32,179 bases of DNA, taken from assembly GCA_945897515.1 (NCBI GenBank), contig CAMDFO010000056.1, forward strand, positions 1 through 32,179, given 5' to 3'. Positions 24,506-32,091 of the stretch are shown here, piece after piece. The notes beneath the pieces are model-generated. The model was given only the letters and a program-made list of their open reading frames with translations, was not told where the DNA came from and searched no databases. The stretch's first letter is position 1; each line of letters opens with the position of its first letter. Position numbers and translations under genes: made by a program. Source of the stretch: Rhodoplanes serenus. Its GTDB lineage: Bacteria; Pseudomonadota; Alphaproteobacteria; Rhizobiales; Xanthobacteraceae.

Positions 24506-25615
24506 ATGTCCAATACCGAAATTTCACCGCCGATCGCCTGGTTCGGCCCGCACCTGACCGGCCGGGAGATTGAGCACCTGCGCGGCGTGCTGGACCGCCA
24601 GTACGTCAACGACGGCCCGCTCGCCCGCGAATTCGAGCGCCGGATTGCGGCGCTGGTCGGCACCCGTCACGCCGTGGCGGTGACGAGCGGCACCGCCGCG
24701 ATCACGCTGGCGCTGATGGCGGCCGGCATCGGGCCGGGCGACGAGGTGCTGGTTCCCGACCTCACGTTTGCCGCAACCGCCAACGCCGTGCGGCTCGCCG
24801 GCGCCGACGTGAAGCTCGTCGACGTGGAGCCCATCCGCTTCGGCATCGATCCCGACGGCGTAGAGGCTGCGATCGGGCCGCGCACGCGGGCGCTCGTCAC
24901 CGTCGATGTCAATGGCCGCGGCGCCGACTATGGGCGACTCGAGCCGCTCTGCCGCGACAGGGGCGTGGCGCTGATCTGCGACGCCGCCGAAGGGCTGGGC
25001 TCGCGTCACGCCGGACGCAGGATCGGCACCTGCGGGCTCGCGAGCTGCTTCTCGTTCTCGGCCAACAAGACGATCACCGCAGGGCAGGGCGGCATCGTCA
25101 CCACCGATAGCGACGCGCTGCACGACCTCCTGCGCGAGCTCAAGGACCAGGGCCGCCGGCACGGCGGAACCGGCGGCGACGACCTGCATCCGGTGATCGG
25201 CTTCAACTTCAAGTTCACCGATCTACAGGCGGCGGTGGCGCTGCCGCAACTCGACGAGATCGAGAAACGGCTCAGCGCCGCGCAGCGCCGCGACGCTTTC
25301 TATGCCGAGCGGCTGGCCAATCAGCCCGGGCTGAAGCTTCCGCCGTTCGATGAGCCGGGCGAGGTCCGGCAATGGACCGACGTGCTGCTCGACAATCGCG
25401 CGGCGGTCGGCGCCGCGCTCGACGCGGCGCGGATCGGTCATCGCGCGTTCTGGTTTCCGCTGCACCGGCAGGAGCCCTACGCCGCGGACGAGCGCCTGTT
25501 CCCGAACAGCACCGACATTTCGCGACGCGGGCTCTGGCTTGCGTCGCGGCTCGACATCACCGAGCCGGAGATGGAGCGGGTGTCGTCCGCTGTGATCGGC
25601 GCGCTGCGGCGCTGA
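24506..25615 (+). CDS. DegT/DnrJ/EryC1-family aminotransferase (third copy)
   Basis: This 369-residue PLP sugar aminotransferase has TSGTAAITLAL at 60-70, VPDLTFAATANAV at 83-95 and CDAAEGLGSRHAG at 158-170. The PLP lysine is Lys188 in SFSANKTITAGQGGI. The ANKTIT-x-GQGG block resembles perosamine and 4-amino-sugar synthases more than the C3 group at 17456, so a C4-amino sugar is the better guess. The ATG at 24506 was chosen because the open frame upstream overlaps the divergent epimerase and has no family similarity. It lies beside a hexapeptide acetyltransferase, so amination followed by N-acetylation is plausible. Confidence 0.87.
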   Translation: MSNTEISPPIAWFGPHLTGREIEHLRGVLDRQYVNDGPLAREFERRIAALVGTRHAVAVTSGTAAITLALMAAGIGPGDEVLVPDLTFAATANAVRLAGADVKLVDVEPIRFGIDPDGVEAAIGPRTRALVTVDVNGRGADYGRLEPLCRDRGVALICDAAEGLGSRHAGRRIGTCGLASCFSFSANKTITAGQGGIVTTDSDALHDLLRELKDQGRRHGGTGGDDLHPVIGFNFKFTDLQAAVALPQLDEIEKRLSAAQRRDAFYAERLANQPGLKLPPFDEPGEVRQWTDVLLDNRAAVGAALDAARIGHRAFWFPLHRQEPYAADERLFPNSTDISRRGLWLASRLDITEPEMERVSSAVIGALRR

Positions 25616-25624
25616 CGCGGCCGG

Positions 25625-26266
25625 TTATTTTTTCTTTTTGGCGCGCGCCAGGAAATCCCTGGCCATTGCCATGATTTTCCCGGCGTCGCGCTTGCGCTCG
25701 CCGACGGTGGCCACGGTAGCGGTCGCACGCGCCATCTCGCCGGGCCCGACCGACTTCGTCACGACCGCCATCGCCCCGACGCTTCCCGCGTCGCCGATCG
25801 TGACGCCGGGAAGGATCACCGAATGCGCGCCGATCAGCGCTGCCAGGCCGATCGTGACCGGCCCCTTGTGGATCGTCGTGAGCTCCTCGGGAACGGTCGA
25901 ATTGTTCAGCGTGTCGGCGGCGTAGTCGTCCGAGCCGGTGAAGATGCTGACCCGGTTGGACAGCGTGCAGAAATCCCGAAGCTCCACCTTCGCAAAGGCG
26001 CCGCTGACGCAGCAGAACGCCGCGACATGGACGTAGGAGCCGATCTCGACATGGCCCTTGAAGATGCAGAAGTCGTCGATGCGCACGTTGTTGCCGATGC
26101 GCCCGCTGATCCGGTAGAACGAGCACTTCCGGCTGACCTGGATATTGTCTCCGACCTCGCTGAAGCCCAATGCATTCAGCTCGTCCGCACCGAAGAACGG
26201 CGACTCCGGCAAGGGAACTGCTCCATCTCTGGCGCCGCGCTCGCACGGCGCAGCGGCCTGCCGCAT
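25625..26266 (-). CDS. hexapeptide-repeat acyltransferase (left-handed beta-helix)
   Basis: This protein of up to 213 residues is built of hexapeptide-like turns: IGNNVRIDDFCIFKGHVEIGSYVHVAAF, then IGLAALIGAHSVILPGVTIGDAGSVGAMAVVTKSV near the end. These form the left-handed parallel beta-helix of acetyl- and acyltransferases such as WbpD and NeuD. The C-terminus is lysine-rich. The first 18 residues are low in complexity. A TTG at 26212 preceded by GGAG eight bases upstream could be the true start and gives a protein beginning before PESPFFGADEL. It probably O- or N-acetylates a sugar; the donor would be acetyl-CoA. It is convergent with the aminotransferase gene, whose stop is 9 bases away. 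Confidence 0.8.
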   Translation of the reverse strand: MRQAAAPCERGARDGAVPLPESPFFGADELNALGFSEVGDNIQVSRKCSFYRISGRIGNNVRIDDFCIFKGHVEIGSYVHVAAFCCVSGAFAKVELRDFCTLSNRVSIFTGSDDYAADTLNNSTVPEELTTIHKGPVTIGLAALIGAHSVILPGVTIGDAGSVGAMAVVTKSVGPGEMARATATVATVGERKRDAGKIMAMARDFLARAKKKK

Positions 26267-26278
26267 TTATAGCGAAGC

Positions 26279-26378
26279 GGGACCGGAATGTCATCAATCG
26301 CAATGCCGTCGCGGGCCTGCGCCTTGCTCAATCGGCCCAAGGTTCATAAAGTCGCACGCTTTGTCACACACCGGTCCC
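26279..26378. repeat. widely spaced 8-bp inverted repeat flanking the intergenic region
   Basis: GGGACCGG at 26279-26286 and CCGGTCCC at 26371-26378 are exact inverted copies near the two ends of the 121-bp divergent region. The region lies between the acyltransferase gene and the GT2 gene at 26388. The right arm ends 9 bases before the GT2 start. This could be a paired operator or chance in GC-rich DNA. Confidence 0.2.
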
Positions 26379-26387
26379 ATTCATTCC

Positions 26388-27146
26388 ATGAGCGATAGCG
26401 TCGTCCTGACGGTCCTGTTGCCGGTGCGCAATGAGACCATGAATCTGCGCATCATGCTGCGCATCCTGCGCGCGGTGCTCACGATTCCACACGAGATCTT
26501 GGTTATTTTTGATTCCGAGACCGACAGCAGCATCGCCGTGGTGGAGGAGGCGCGCGCCAGCTATCCGCAGGTGCGTCCGCTGCTCAACAAGATCGGCCGC
26601 GGCGTGGCGGGGGCTATCACCTCCGGCGTGCAGGCTACGCGGGGCGAGCGCATCCTGATCTTCGCCGCTGACGAAGTCGGCCCCGTGCTCGCCATCGAGG
26701 ACATGATGGCGCTGATGGACGGTGGCGCGGAATTCGTCAGCGTGACGCGCTATGCCCACGGCGGCCGGCGGCTCGGCGGCTCGATCATCGGCCGGCTCCT
26801 GTCGCGGACGGCGAACGGGCTGCTCGGCGCGATCTCCGGCATGGGGCTCAGCGATGCGACCACGGGCATCAAGCTGTTCCGCCGCGATGATTTCACCCGC
26901 CTCACGCAAGGCACCAGTTCCGTCGGCTGGTCGATCGCCTTCGAGATGGCCATCAACGCGCAGCTTCTCGGTCTGAAGCTCGGCGAGGTGCCGACGATTT
27001 CAATCGACCGGCTGTTCGGCGGCAAGTCGTCGTTCCAGCTTGTGTCCTGGGTGATCGGCTACTTCGGCTATTTCGCGATGGCGATGCGCAGGCTGCCGCG
27101 CGCGGGCAGGCCCAGCGTGCAGATCCGAATTCCGCCGGGCATGTGA
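26388..27146 (+). CDS. family 2 glycosyltransferase, atypical nucleotide-binding motif
   Basis: This 252-residue GT2-like protein has LTVLLPVRNETMNLRIMLR at 7-25 and VIFDSETDSSIAVVEEA, then NKIGRGVAGAITSGVQATRG as the donor helix. The place of the usual DAD/DXD reads FAADEVGPV (Ala93-Asp94-Glu95 region), so the first aspartate is missing. The helix ATTGIKLFRRDDF and the end GGKSSFQLVSWVIGYFGYF, with a hydrophobic stretch, fit polyprenyl-phosphate sugar synthases. The start is the ATG at 26388. The frame is open upstream but overlaps the divergent acyltransferase. The GT-C-like gene follows closely on the same strand, so a donor-synthase and transferase pair is a reasonable inference. Confidence 0.8.
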   Translation: MSDSVVLTVLLPVRNETMNLRIMLRILRAVLTIPHEILVIFDSETDSSIAVVEEARASYPQVRPLLNKIGRGVAGAITSGVQATRGERILIFAADEVGPVLAIEDMMALMDGGAEFVSVTRYAHGGRRLGGSIIGRLLSRTANGLLGAISGMGLSDATTGIKLFRRDDFTRLTQGTSSVGWSIAFEMAINAQLLGLKLGEVPTISIDRLFGGKSSFQLVSWVIGYFGYFAMAMRRLPRAGRPSVQIRIPPGM

Positions 27147-27174
27147 CCGGGCCCGGACAAGTCATGGGTGTCAG

Positions 27175-27222
27175 GAGCCCGCCCGGTAGTCCGTCCAGAA
27201 GTCCGTCACGGAGTCCGACTAT
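27175..27222 (+). repeat. four imperfect 12-bp tandem units upstream of the GT-C-like gene
   Basis: Units at 27175, 27187, 27199 and 27211 share the core (n)AG(T/C)CCG(n). The middle two are most alike, TAGTCCGTCCAG and AAGTCCGTCACG. The GGAG ribosome site at 27210-27213 falls at the last junction. If translation began at the upstream GTG, this would encode an SPSR-type repeat. Confidence 0.35.
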
Positions 27223-29404
27223 GCCAGCCGACCCAACCGATGCGCCGCGGCGCTGGCAGCCCATCCTCAAGCTGGCGGTGCTCGCGGCGATGGTCGCGGC
27301 GGCGGGCCTGCCGATCAACGATCTGTTTTCCTACGCGCTCATGGCGGTTGCCGTGATCGTCCTCGCGGTCGGGCGGATCACCTCACGGCGATGGTCGTGG
27401 GCGGTTGCGGGCGTGATCGTCGCGGCCGCGCTCGGGGCGAAAGTCGCCGTCGACGTTCCTCGGATTGAGGAAGGCCACAACGTGTTCCTGCCCGGAGGCG
27501 CGGCCAACGCGCTGGTCGCGGGCCTGCCGCCGGATGTCTATGGCGCGATGGCGGCGGAATTCGACGAGGCGTTCCCGCCCGCACGCCGCTGCAACGCCAC
27601 GTCCGCCGGTTGCTGGCAGGCCGGCGGGCGTCCCGACCGCGTCTATGCCTTCTCGTTCGACGGCATCTACGACACCTCGGTCTATTCCCGCCGCGTGACC
27701 GGCATCGATTTCTCCGACGCGCAATGGCATCGGCTCGGCTTCGTCAATGAGCTCGCCTACAACTGGAATATCCGCGCGAGTGATGTCGCCCGCGGCCAGC
27801 GCGAGCGCGGCGTGCGGCGATTGCTGAATCCCTGGCGTATCACCATGCCGCATTTCATGATGTTCAGCTTTCCGGCGGCCTTCGCCGGCAGCGAACTGTG
27901 CTGGCAGGGCAAGGTGCTTTGGGAGGGGCCAGGCGAACGCTTCGCGGCCCTGCGTCACGCCGATTGGGCCTGCCGGACGCTGGCGCCCGGCGATGCCGGA
28001 AAGCGGATATTCGGCCTGGCGATTTCCCCGGATGCGCCGCTGGCGATGAAACTGCGGCCCGGTCCGGCCATCCGGTTTTATCAGCTCGTTGAGCCCGCGC
28101 TGGCGCTGATTGTCGTGATGTCCCTGCTGTTTCTGCTGCTGCGCTGGCAGCCGCGCCGCCTGCTGCTTCCGCTGACGCTCGTGGGCCTTGCCCTTGTGGT
28201 GATCGTCTTGAGCGACGCGAGCCTGCTCGGCGGCGTCCGCCCCTTCGACGACGGCGACGATGGCCTGGTCTACGACAGCTGGTCCCGGACCATGGTTCAG
28301 CGCCTTCTGGCCGGCGATGTCCTGCGCGCGCTCGAGGGCATGGAGCCGGTGTTCTATTTCACGCCGGGGTCGCGTTACCTGCGCGCGGTGGAGCACATGA
28401 TCTTCGGCGAAACCTATCTCGGCTACGCCTCGCTGTTGCTGCTGTTGCCGCCTCTGGTGTTTTCGATGTTCCGCCGCTTTGTCGCGACGCGCGTGGCGCT
28501 TGCCGCGGTCTTGGTCTTTGTCGCGGTTCCGGTCGGCGCGTTGTTCGGCTCGACGTTCTACAATTACGTCAAGCACGCGGCGCACGGTTACGGCGATTCC
28601 GCGGCGGCCGTCATGTTCATCGCCGGCACGCTCGCGCTAGTCGGCCGCACCCGATGGGGTCCCTGCGCGCGCTTTTCGCCTGCGTTCGCAGCGGGCCTGC
28701 TGTTTGCCTTGGCCGTGTTCGTCCGTCCCAATCTCGCCATCGGCACAGCCGTGCTGCTGGGCGGCGCCGGACTCGCGTCGCTTTGGCAGCGTCAGGGCCG
28801 GCGGCTCGCCGGGCTCTGCATCGGCTTTCTGCCGGTGTTCGGCATGGCGCTGCACAATTGGTATTTCGGCGGCGTGTTCGTCCCATTCAGTAGCCACACC
28901 GCGATGGCCCAGTCGATTCCCATGCCGCCGCTGGCCTATGTCTCGGCATTATGGGAGCTGCTGCGCCTCGACTTCGCGGGCGAAAACCTTGCCCGCGGCG
29001 GATTGCAGATCTACCGCATGCTAATTGGCCCTTCGGAATCCTTCGCGATGGCGCCGGTTCATGCCGCGGCGCTTGCGATTGTCGTTTGCGTTCTTTCGTC
29101 GCGCCGCTACGAGGGCTGGCTGCGCCTGATTGCCGCCGCGACACTCGGGCTGTATTCGCCCGCGCTGTTCTTCATCTATTCGGACCGTTACCTCCTCGTG
29201 GCCTGGCTGTTCACGCTTCTCGTCTGCTGCGTCTGGATGCGGGACGAGGGCCTGCCGTGGCTCAGGATGCGCCATCCCGGATTAGTCGAAGGCATCGAGC
29301 GCCATCCCGCTGTTGCGTGGATGGTGCGGCCCCTCGATCGCTTCGCGCGAGCCGCCGGCATCGTCCCCGCGATGCGCGCGCGCGCCGCTATTTCGGCAGC
29401 GTGA
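27221..29404 (+). CDS. large GT-C-like integral membrane protein with N-terminal soluble insert
   Basis: This 727-residue protein starts from the ATG at 27221, which has GGAG 7 bases upstream. A GTG at 27143 overlapping the GT2 stop is an alternative. Three helices (about 13-30, 34-51, 59-76) are followed by a soluble segment of about 200 residues (77-283) with Cys124, Cys131, Cys227 and Cys251, likely periplasmic. A second block of helices starts near 288. After its second helix comes a strongly acidic loop, PFDDGDDG at 341-348, and PGSRYLRAVEHMIFGE, placed like the catalytic loop of GT-C glycosyltransferases. I recognise no named family for the whole protein. Transfer of a polyprenyl-phosphate sugar is inferred from this layout and from the GT2 gene in front of it. 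Confidence 0.72.
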   Translation: MPADPTDAPRRWQPILKLAVLAAMVAAAGLPINDLFSYALMAVAVIVLAVGRITSRRWSWAVAGVIVAAALGAKVAVDVPRIEEGHNVFLPGGAANALVAGLPPDVYGAMAAEFDEAFPPARRCNATSAGCWQAGGRPDRVYAFSFDGIYDTSVYSRRVTGIDFSDAQWHRLGFVNELAYNWNIRASDVARGQRERGVRRLLNPWRITMPHFMMFSFPAAFAGSELCWQGKVLWEGPGERFAALRHADWACRTLAPGDAGKRIFGLAISPDAPLAMKLRPGPAIRFYQLVEPALALIVVMSLLFLLLRWQPRRLLLPLTLVGLALVVIVLSDASLLGGVRPFDDGDDGLVYDSWSRTMVQRLLAGDVLRALEGMEPVFYFTPGSRYLRAVEHMIFGETYLGYASLLLLLPPLVFSMFRRFVATRVALAAVLVFVAVPVGALFGSTFYNYVKHAAHGYGDSAAAVMFIAGTLALVGRTRWGPCARFSPAFAAGLLFALAVFVRPNLAIGTAVLLGGAGLASLWQRQGRRLAGLCIGFLPVFGMALHNWYFGGVFVPFSSHTAMAQSIPMPPLAYVSALWELLRLDFAGENLARGGLQIYRMLIGPSESFAMAPVHAAALAIVVCVLSSRRYEGWLRLIAAATLGLYSPALFFIYSDRYLLVAWLFTLLVCCVWMRDEGLPWLRMRHPGLVEGIERHPAVAWMVRPLDRFARAAGIVPAMRARAAISAA

Positions 29405-29942
29405 GGAACGAGCGCAACTCGGCGAGCAGCAATGCTCCGAGATGCACTTGCTGGACGAATGTGCCGGACTTGATGAGCGCCACAAGCTCGGCCGGCGTTT
29501 TCAACGCGACGGTCAGGCCGGGCTCCGGCGTGAAATTGGCGGCCCGCTCTCCGGCCTGCACGAAGAACGAGTGGACCTGGTTGCTGAGCCGGCCGGTGCA
29601 GGCGGCCGCCGGCATCCCCAGCGAATGGACCGCGCGCGCGGGATAGCCGGTTTCCTCCAGCAACTCGCGGGCGCAGGCTGCGGCCGGGTCCTCGCCGCGC
29701 TCTACCAGCCCGGCCGGCAATTCCCAGGTGAAGGCTTCGACCGCGGGCCGGTATTGCCGCACGATCGGGATGCGGCCGTCCGGAGTGAGCGCGACCGCCG
29801 CGAGATAATCCATCTGCGCGACCGCGTGATAGATCTCCGGCTTCGCGCCGGCCGTGAACTCGACCTCGCGTGCGATCACGTCCATCCACGGCGACACCGG
29901 GATCGTCTGGCGCGAGCGGATTTTCGGCCATTCGTCAGCCAT
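29388..29942 (-). CDS. Nudix hydrolase (ADP-ribose/NDP-sugar pyrophosphatase type)
   Basis: This 184-residue protein has a perfect Nudix box, G-x5-E-x7-RELxEETGY, at residues 78-100. It begins at Gly78 in LPAGLVERGED, and the catalytic residues are in ARELLEETGY. WELPAGLVE before the box and the RQYRPAVEAFTWE strand are typical of ADP-ribose and ADP- or GDP-sugar pyrophosphatases (NudF/GDPMK group). It would hydrolyse an NDP-linked metabolite to a sugar phosphate and NMP, perhaps clearing surplus nucleotide sugars made by the locus. It lies 17 bases downstream of the nucleotide-sugar dehydrogenase start region's partner gene order reversed: translation begins at 29942 and ends overlapping the convergent GT-C gene by 17 bases. 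Confidence 0.9.
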   Translation of the reverse strand: MADEWPKIRSRQTIPVSPWMDVIAREVEFTAGAKPEIYHAVAQMDYLAAVALTPDGRIPIVRQYRPAVEAFTWELPAGLVERGEDPAAACARELLEETGYPARAVHSLGMPAAACTGRLSNQVHSFFVQAGERAANFTPEPGLTVALKTPAELVALIKSGTFVQQVHLGALLLAELRSFLTLPK

Positions 29943-29959
29943 GCGGCGCCCGCGCCTGC

Positions 29960-31198
29960 TCAGCGAATGACATTGGGTGTATCCAGGATACCCCAGACAT
30001 CGACGACGGGCTTGCCGCGGAGGTCGGCGGCCCGATAGGCGCGGTGCGGCGTGCAGAGGATCAAGAGGTCGCTCTTGGCGATCACATGGTCGAGCGGAAG
30101 CAGATCGGGATCGGTGGTCACGAACGGGTCGGTCGTCAGCACGTCGCGGGCGATGCCGGCCAGCGCCTTCTTGAACTTGTAGCTCAGCGACGCGCGCGGA
30201 TCGTCGTTCTCGGCCTTGAACGCCATGCCCAGCAGCCCGACCGTCATCTGGCTGAGATCGTGATTGCGGCGCAGCTCGCCGATAACGTGCAGCGGCAGCC
30301 CCTCGTTGACCATGATCGCGGCATTGCCGAGCGCGAATTCGTTGCGGGCGAAAGCCAGGAGTTGCATCGTGTCCTTGACCAGGCAGGGCCCCGCCGCGAA
30401 GCCGGGCGACGGGATATACGCGGCGCGCGGATAGTCGTGCTTCATCGCCTGCAGGATCAGGTTGTAGTCGAGGCCTGCCGACTTCGCGATCAGATAGAAC
30501 TGGTTGCTGATCGCGAACCCGATGTAGCGGTAGGCGTTGGTGAACAGCTTGGCGAACTCGGCCTCGATCGGCTTCATCAGCGTCACCTCGGGCGCGATCC
30601 GCTGAAACAGTGCGGCCGCCTCCCGCTCAGCCTCTGGCGACGTCCCGCTGACAAGCTGCGGCATGCGGGCGAGCTCGTCGATGCCCTGGCCCTGAACGAT
30701 GCGCTCCGGACAGAACGCGACCTTGAGGTTGCGGCCCTGGCGCTTGATGTGAGCGTCGATCCATTCGGTGGTCCCGGGGTAGAGCGTGGACCGTAGCACC
30801 AGAAGTTGGCCGTCGCGCAGATGCGGCAGCAGCGTGTAGATGCACTCCAAGATCACGGCGCGCACGGGATTAAGAAATTCGTCGACCGGCGTCCCGATGG
30901 TGATGACCACGGGGCCGGTGGTCGATATCTCGCTCGGCCGGCTGGTGAACAACAGGCGCTTGTCGGCCAGCGCTTTGCTCAGCAGCGGCTGTGCGCCGTT
31001 TTCGATGAACGGTAGGCGCCCAGATTTCAACGTCGCCAGCGTGGCTTCGTTGAGATCGTTGATATTGACCGTCATCCCCTTGGCGGCGAACGAAAGCACC
31101 AGCGGAATACCGACATGGCCGGCGCCGCCCACGACGGTTAGGTCGGCGGTCGTTGCGGCGGCGCCATGAGCGGGGCCCGGGCGGTCGGCAATATTCAA
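29960..31198 (-). CDS. UDP-HexNAc/UDP-sugar 6-dehydrogenase (WbpA/WecC type)
   Basis: This 412-residue UDP-glucose/GDP-mannose dehydrogenase-family enzyme has the NAD site TVVGGAGHVGIPLVLSFA at 21-38, STLYPGTTEWI and FCPERIVQGQ (162-171). ELARMPQLVSG follows, with Lys217 in EFAKLFTNAYRY and the catalytic Cys272 in PGFAAGPCLVKD. The PERI-x-G and E-F-A-K-LF-TNAYRY blocks resemble the WbpA/WecC branch, which oxidises UDP-GlcNAc or UDP-ManNAc to the uronic acid, more than UDP-glucose dehydrogenase. The start is TTG at 31198, supported by GGAGAG a few bases upstream. It is followed by the Nudix gene with a 17-base gap. The uronic acid it makes could be a substrate for amidation by the AsnB-like proteins. 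Confidence 0.85.
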   Translation of the reverse strand: MNIADRPGPAHGAAATTADLTVVGGAGHVGIPLVLSFAAKGMTVNINDLNEATLATLKSGRLPFIENGAQPLLSKALADKRLLFTSRPSEISTTGPVVITIGTPVDEFLNPVRAVILECIYTLLPHLRDGQLLVLRSTLYPGTTEWIDAHIKRQGRNLKVAFCPERIVQGQGIDELARMPQLVSGTSPEAEREAAALFQRIAPEVTLMKPIEAEFAKLFTNAYRYIGFAISNQFYLIAKSAGLDYNLILQAMKHDYPRAAYIPSPGFAAGPCLVKDTMQLLAFARNEFALGNAAIMVNEGLPLHVIGELRRNHDLSQMTVGLLGMAFKAENDDPRASLSYKFKKALAGIARDVLTTDPFVTTDPDLLPLDHVIAKSDLLILCTPHRAYRAADLRGKPVVDVWGILDTPNVIR

Positions 31199-31571
31199 CG
31201 CTTCTCTCCGAATTTCAGCGCAAAGGAGCGAAACCGGCGGCCGCAGGCCCGACGCCGGCAGGCACCGTCGAAGGGATTATAGATCGGCCGCAGGCGGGGC
31301 AATACCGCGCCGGGAACCGGCAATTTCGTCGACGTGAGCCTTCCGCCCCGATGACAGGCGAATTTGGCCACAAAACGCGCTGAAAAGCGATCCGGGGTGC
31401 GGGCCGGTGTCGGGAGCCCCGTTTTGCGTTTAGGCGACCGGATCACTATCTCCCGTCGCATTGCAACATCTGCGCTTTTCTGGGATCAGGCCCCCACGAA
31501 TCACGTCCTGAACCTGTGGCTGGCCGCAGCCCTGATCCTGCTGGCCGCCTGCGGGCAGAGCCAGCCGCCGG
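31199..31571. other. gene-poor stretch with a lipoprotein-like leader remnant
   Basis: No intact gene is seen between the dehydrogenase start and the orphan methyltransferase fragment. Near its right end, at about 31506-31560 on the plus strand, the frame reads VLNLWLAAALILLAACGQSQ. This has a hydrophobic core and a LAAC lipobox, as in a lipoprotein signal peptide, but no convincing ATG or ribosome site precedes it and no mature domain follows. It looks like the 5' stub of a lost lipoprotein gene. The rest shows nothing I can name; promoter elements for the minus-strand dehydrogenase gene should lie near 31200-31300. Confidence 0.4.
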
Positions 31572-31724
31572 CCGGTGGTGGAGGAGAGCCGCATGTTCGC
31601 GGACCAGCCGAAATGCGCTATCATCTTCTCCTGGCATATAGCCGACGAGCTTGCGCCCAAACTGCGAGCCAAGGGCTATAAGGGCATGCTGGTGACGCCT
31701 CTGCCGGTGCCGCGCGTGCTGTAG
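31572..31724 (+). pseudogene. orphan 3' fragment of a C-methyltransferase gene
   Basis: These 51 codons (PVVEESRMF through LPVPRVL and a TAG stop) match the last 51 codons of the intact gene at 22157-23425, plus-strand span 22157-22309. By hand alignment 48 of 50 amino acids are the same (Val to Ala, Glu to Lys), while 17 further codons differ only synonymously and 133 of 153 bases agree. No start codon, SAM-binding motif or zinc cysteines precede it, so it cannot be a functional methyltransferase. Similarity begins abruptly at 31572; the preceding bases are lipoprotein-leader-like in another frame. It is in the opposite orientation to the intact gene. Confidence 0.85.
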
Positions 31725-31794
31725 CCGCGGGCCGCAAGGAGCGGAGCGCGGCAGTGACTTGCTCTTATCGTTGGTCTGGAAGAATTGATCGGCG

Positions 31795-32091
31795 ATGTTT
31801 CCACTCAGCGCGAAAAACGCGCGTATCGTCATCGCAGCGATCCTGACGCTGGCGATTGCTTTGCGTGTCGTTGCGGCAATGGTGCTGCCCGACCAAAATC
31901 AGCTGCTGATCGATGTGGCGGAGTTTCGGGATACGGCCCCCGGGCTTCTGACGCACTGGCAGATGGCAGATCTGCACCAGATGCCGGCCTATCCGCTCTC
32001 GATTGCCGTGACGGGACCGGGCATAGGGCAGGGGGATGTCCCGGCCTCTGTTGAAATTGTGAAGCAGGCGTTGCTCGCCTTGAGCTTTTAG
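31795..32091 (+). pseudogene. GT-C-like membrane glycosyltransferase, truncated after about 79 residues
   Basis: The frame starts at the ATG at 31795 with a positive N-terminus and one clear helix (IVIAAILTLAIALRVVAAMVL). DVAEFRDTAPGL and LHQMPAYPLSIAV follow, the same order of acidic loop and H-x-MP-x-YP motif as in the GT-C gene at 6282 (there NHLPGYP). After GIGQ near 32030 the sequence loses this character, and the frame closes at 32091 after about 19 unrelated residues. Full GT-C proteins have 450 or more residues, so this is a stub. The break coincides with the apparent left end of an insertion sequence. Upstream signals are weak. Confidence 0.65.

Noticed and set aside
27383..28585. 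A 400-codon open frame on the minus strand
   Set aside because: It is antisense to the GT-C-like membrane gene; its charged, repetitive composition is the mirror of hydrophobic helices.
31364..31681. Intact lipoprotein gene of 105 codons
   Set aside because: The lipobox lies about 60 residues in, the start is not supported, and the 3' part is out-of-frame methyltransferase sequence.
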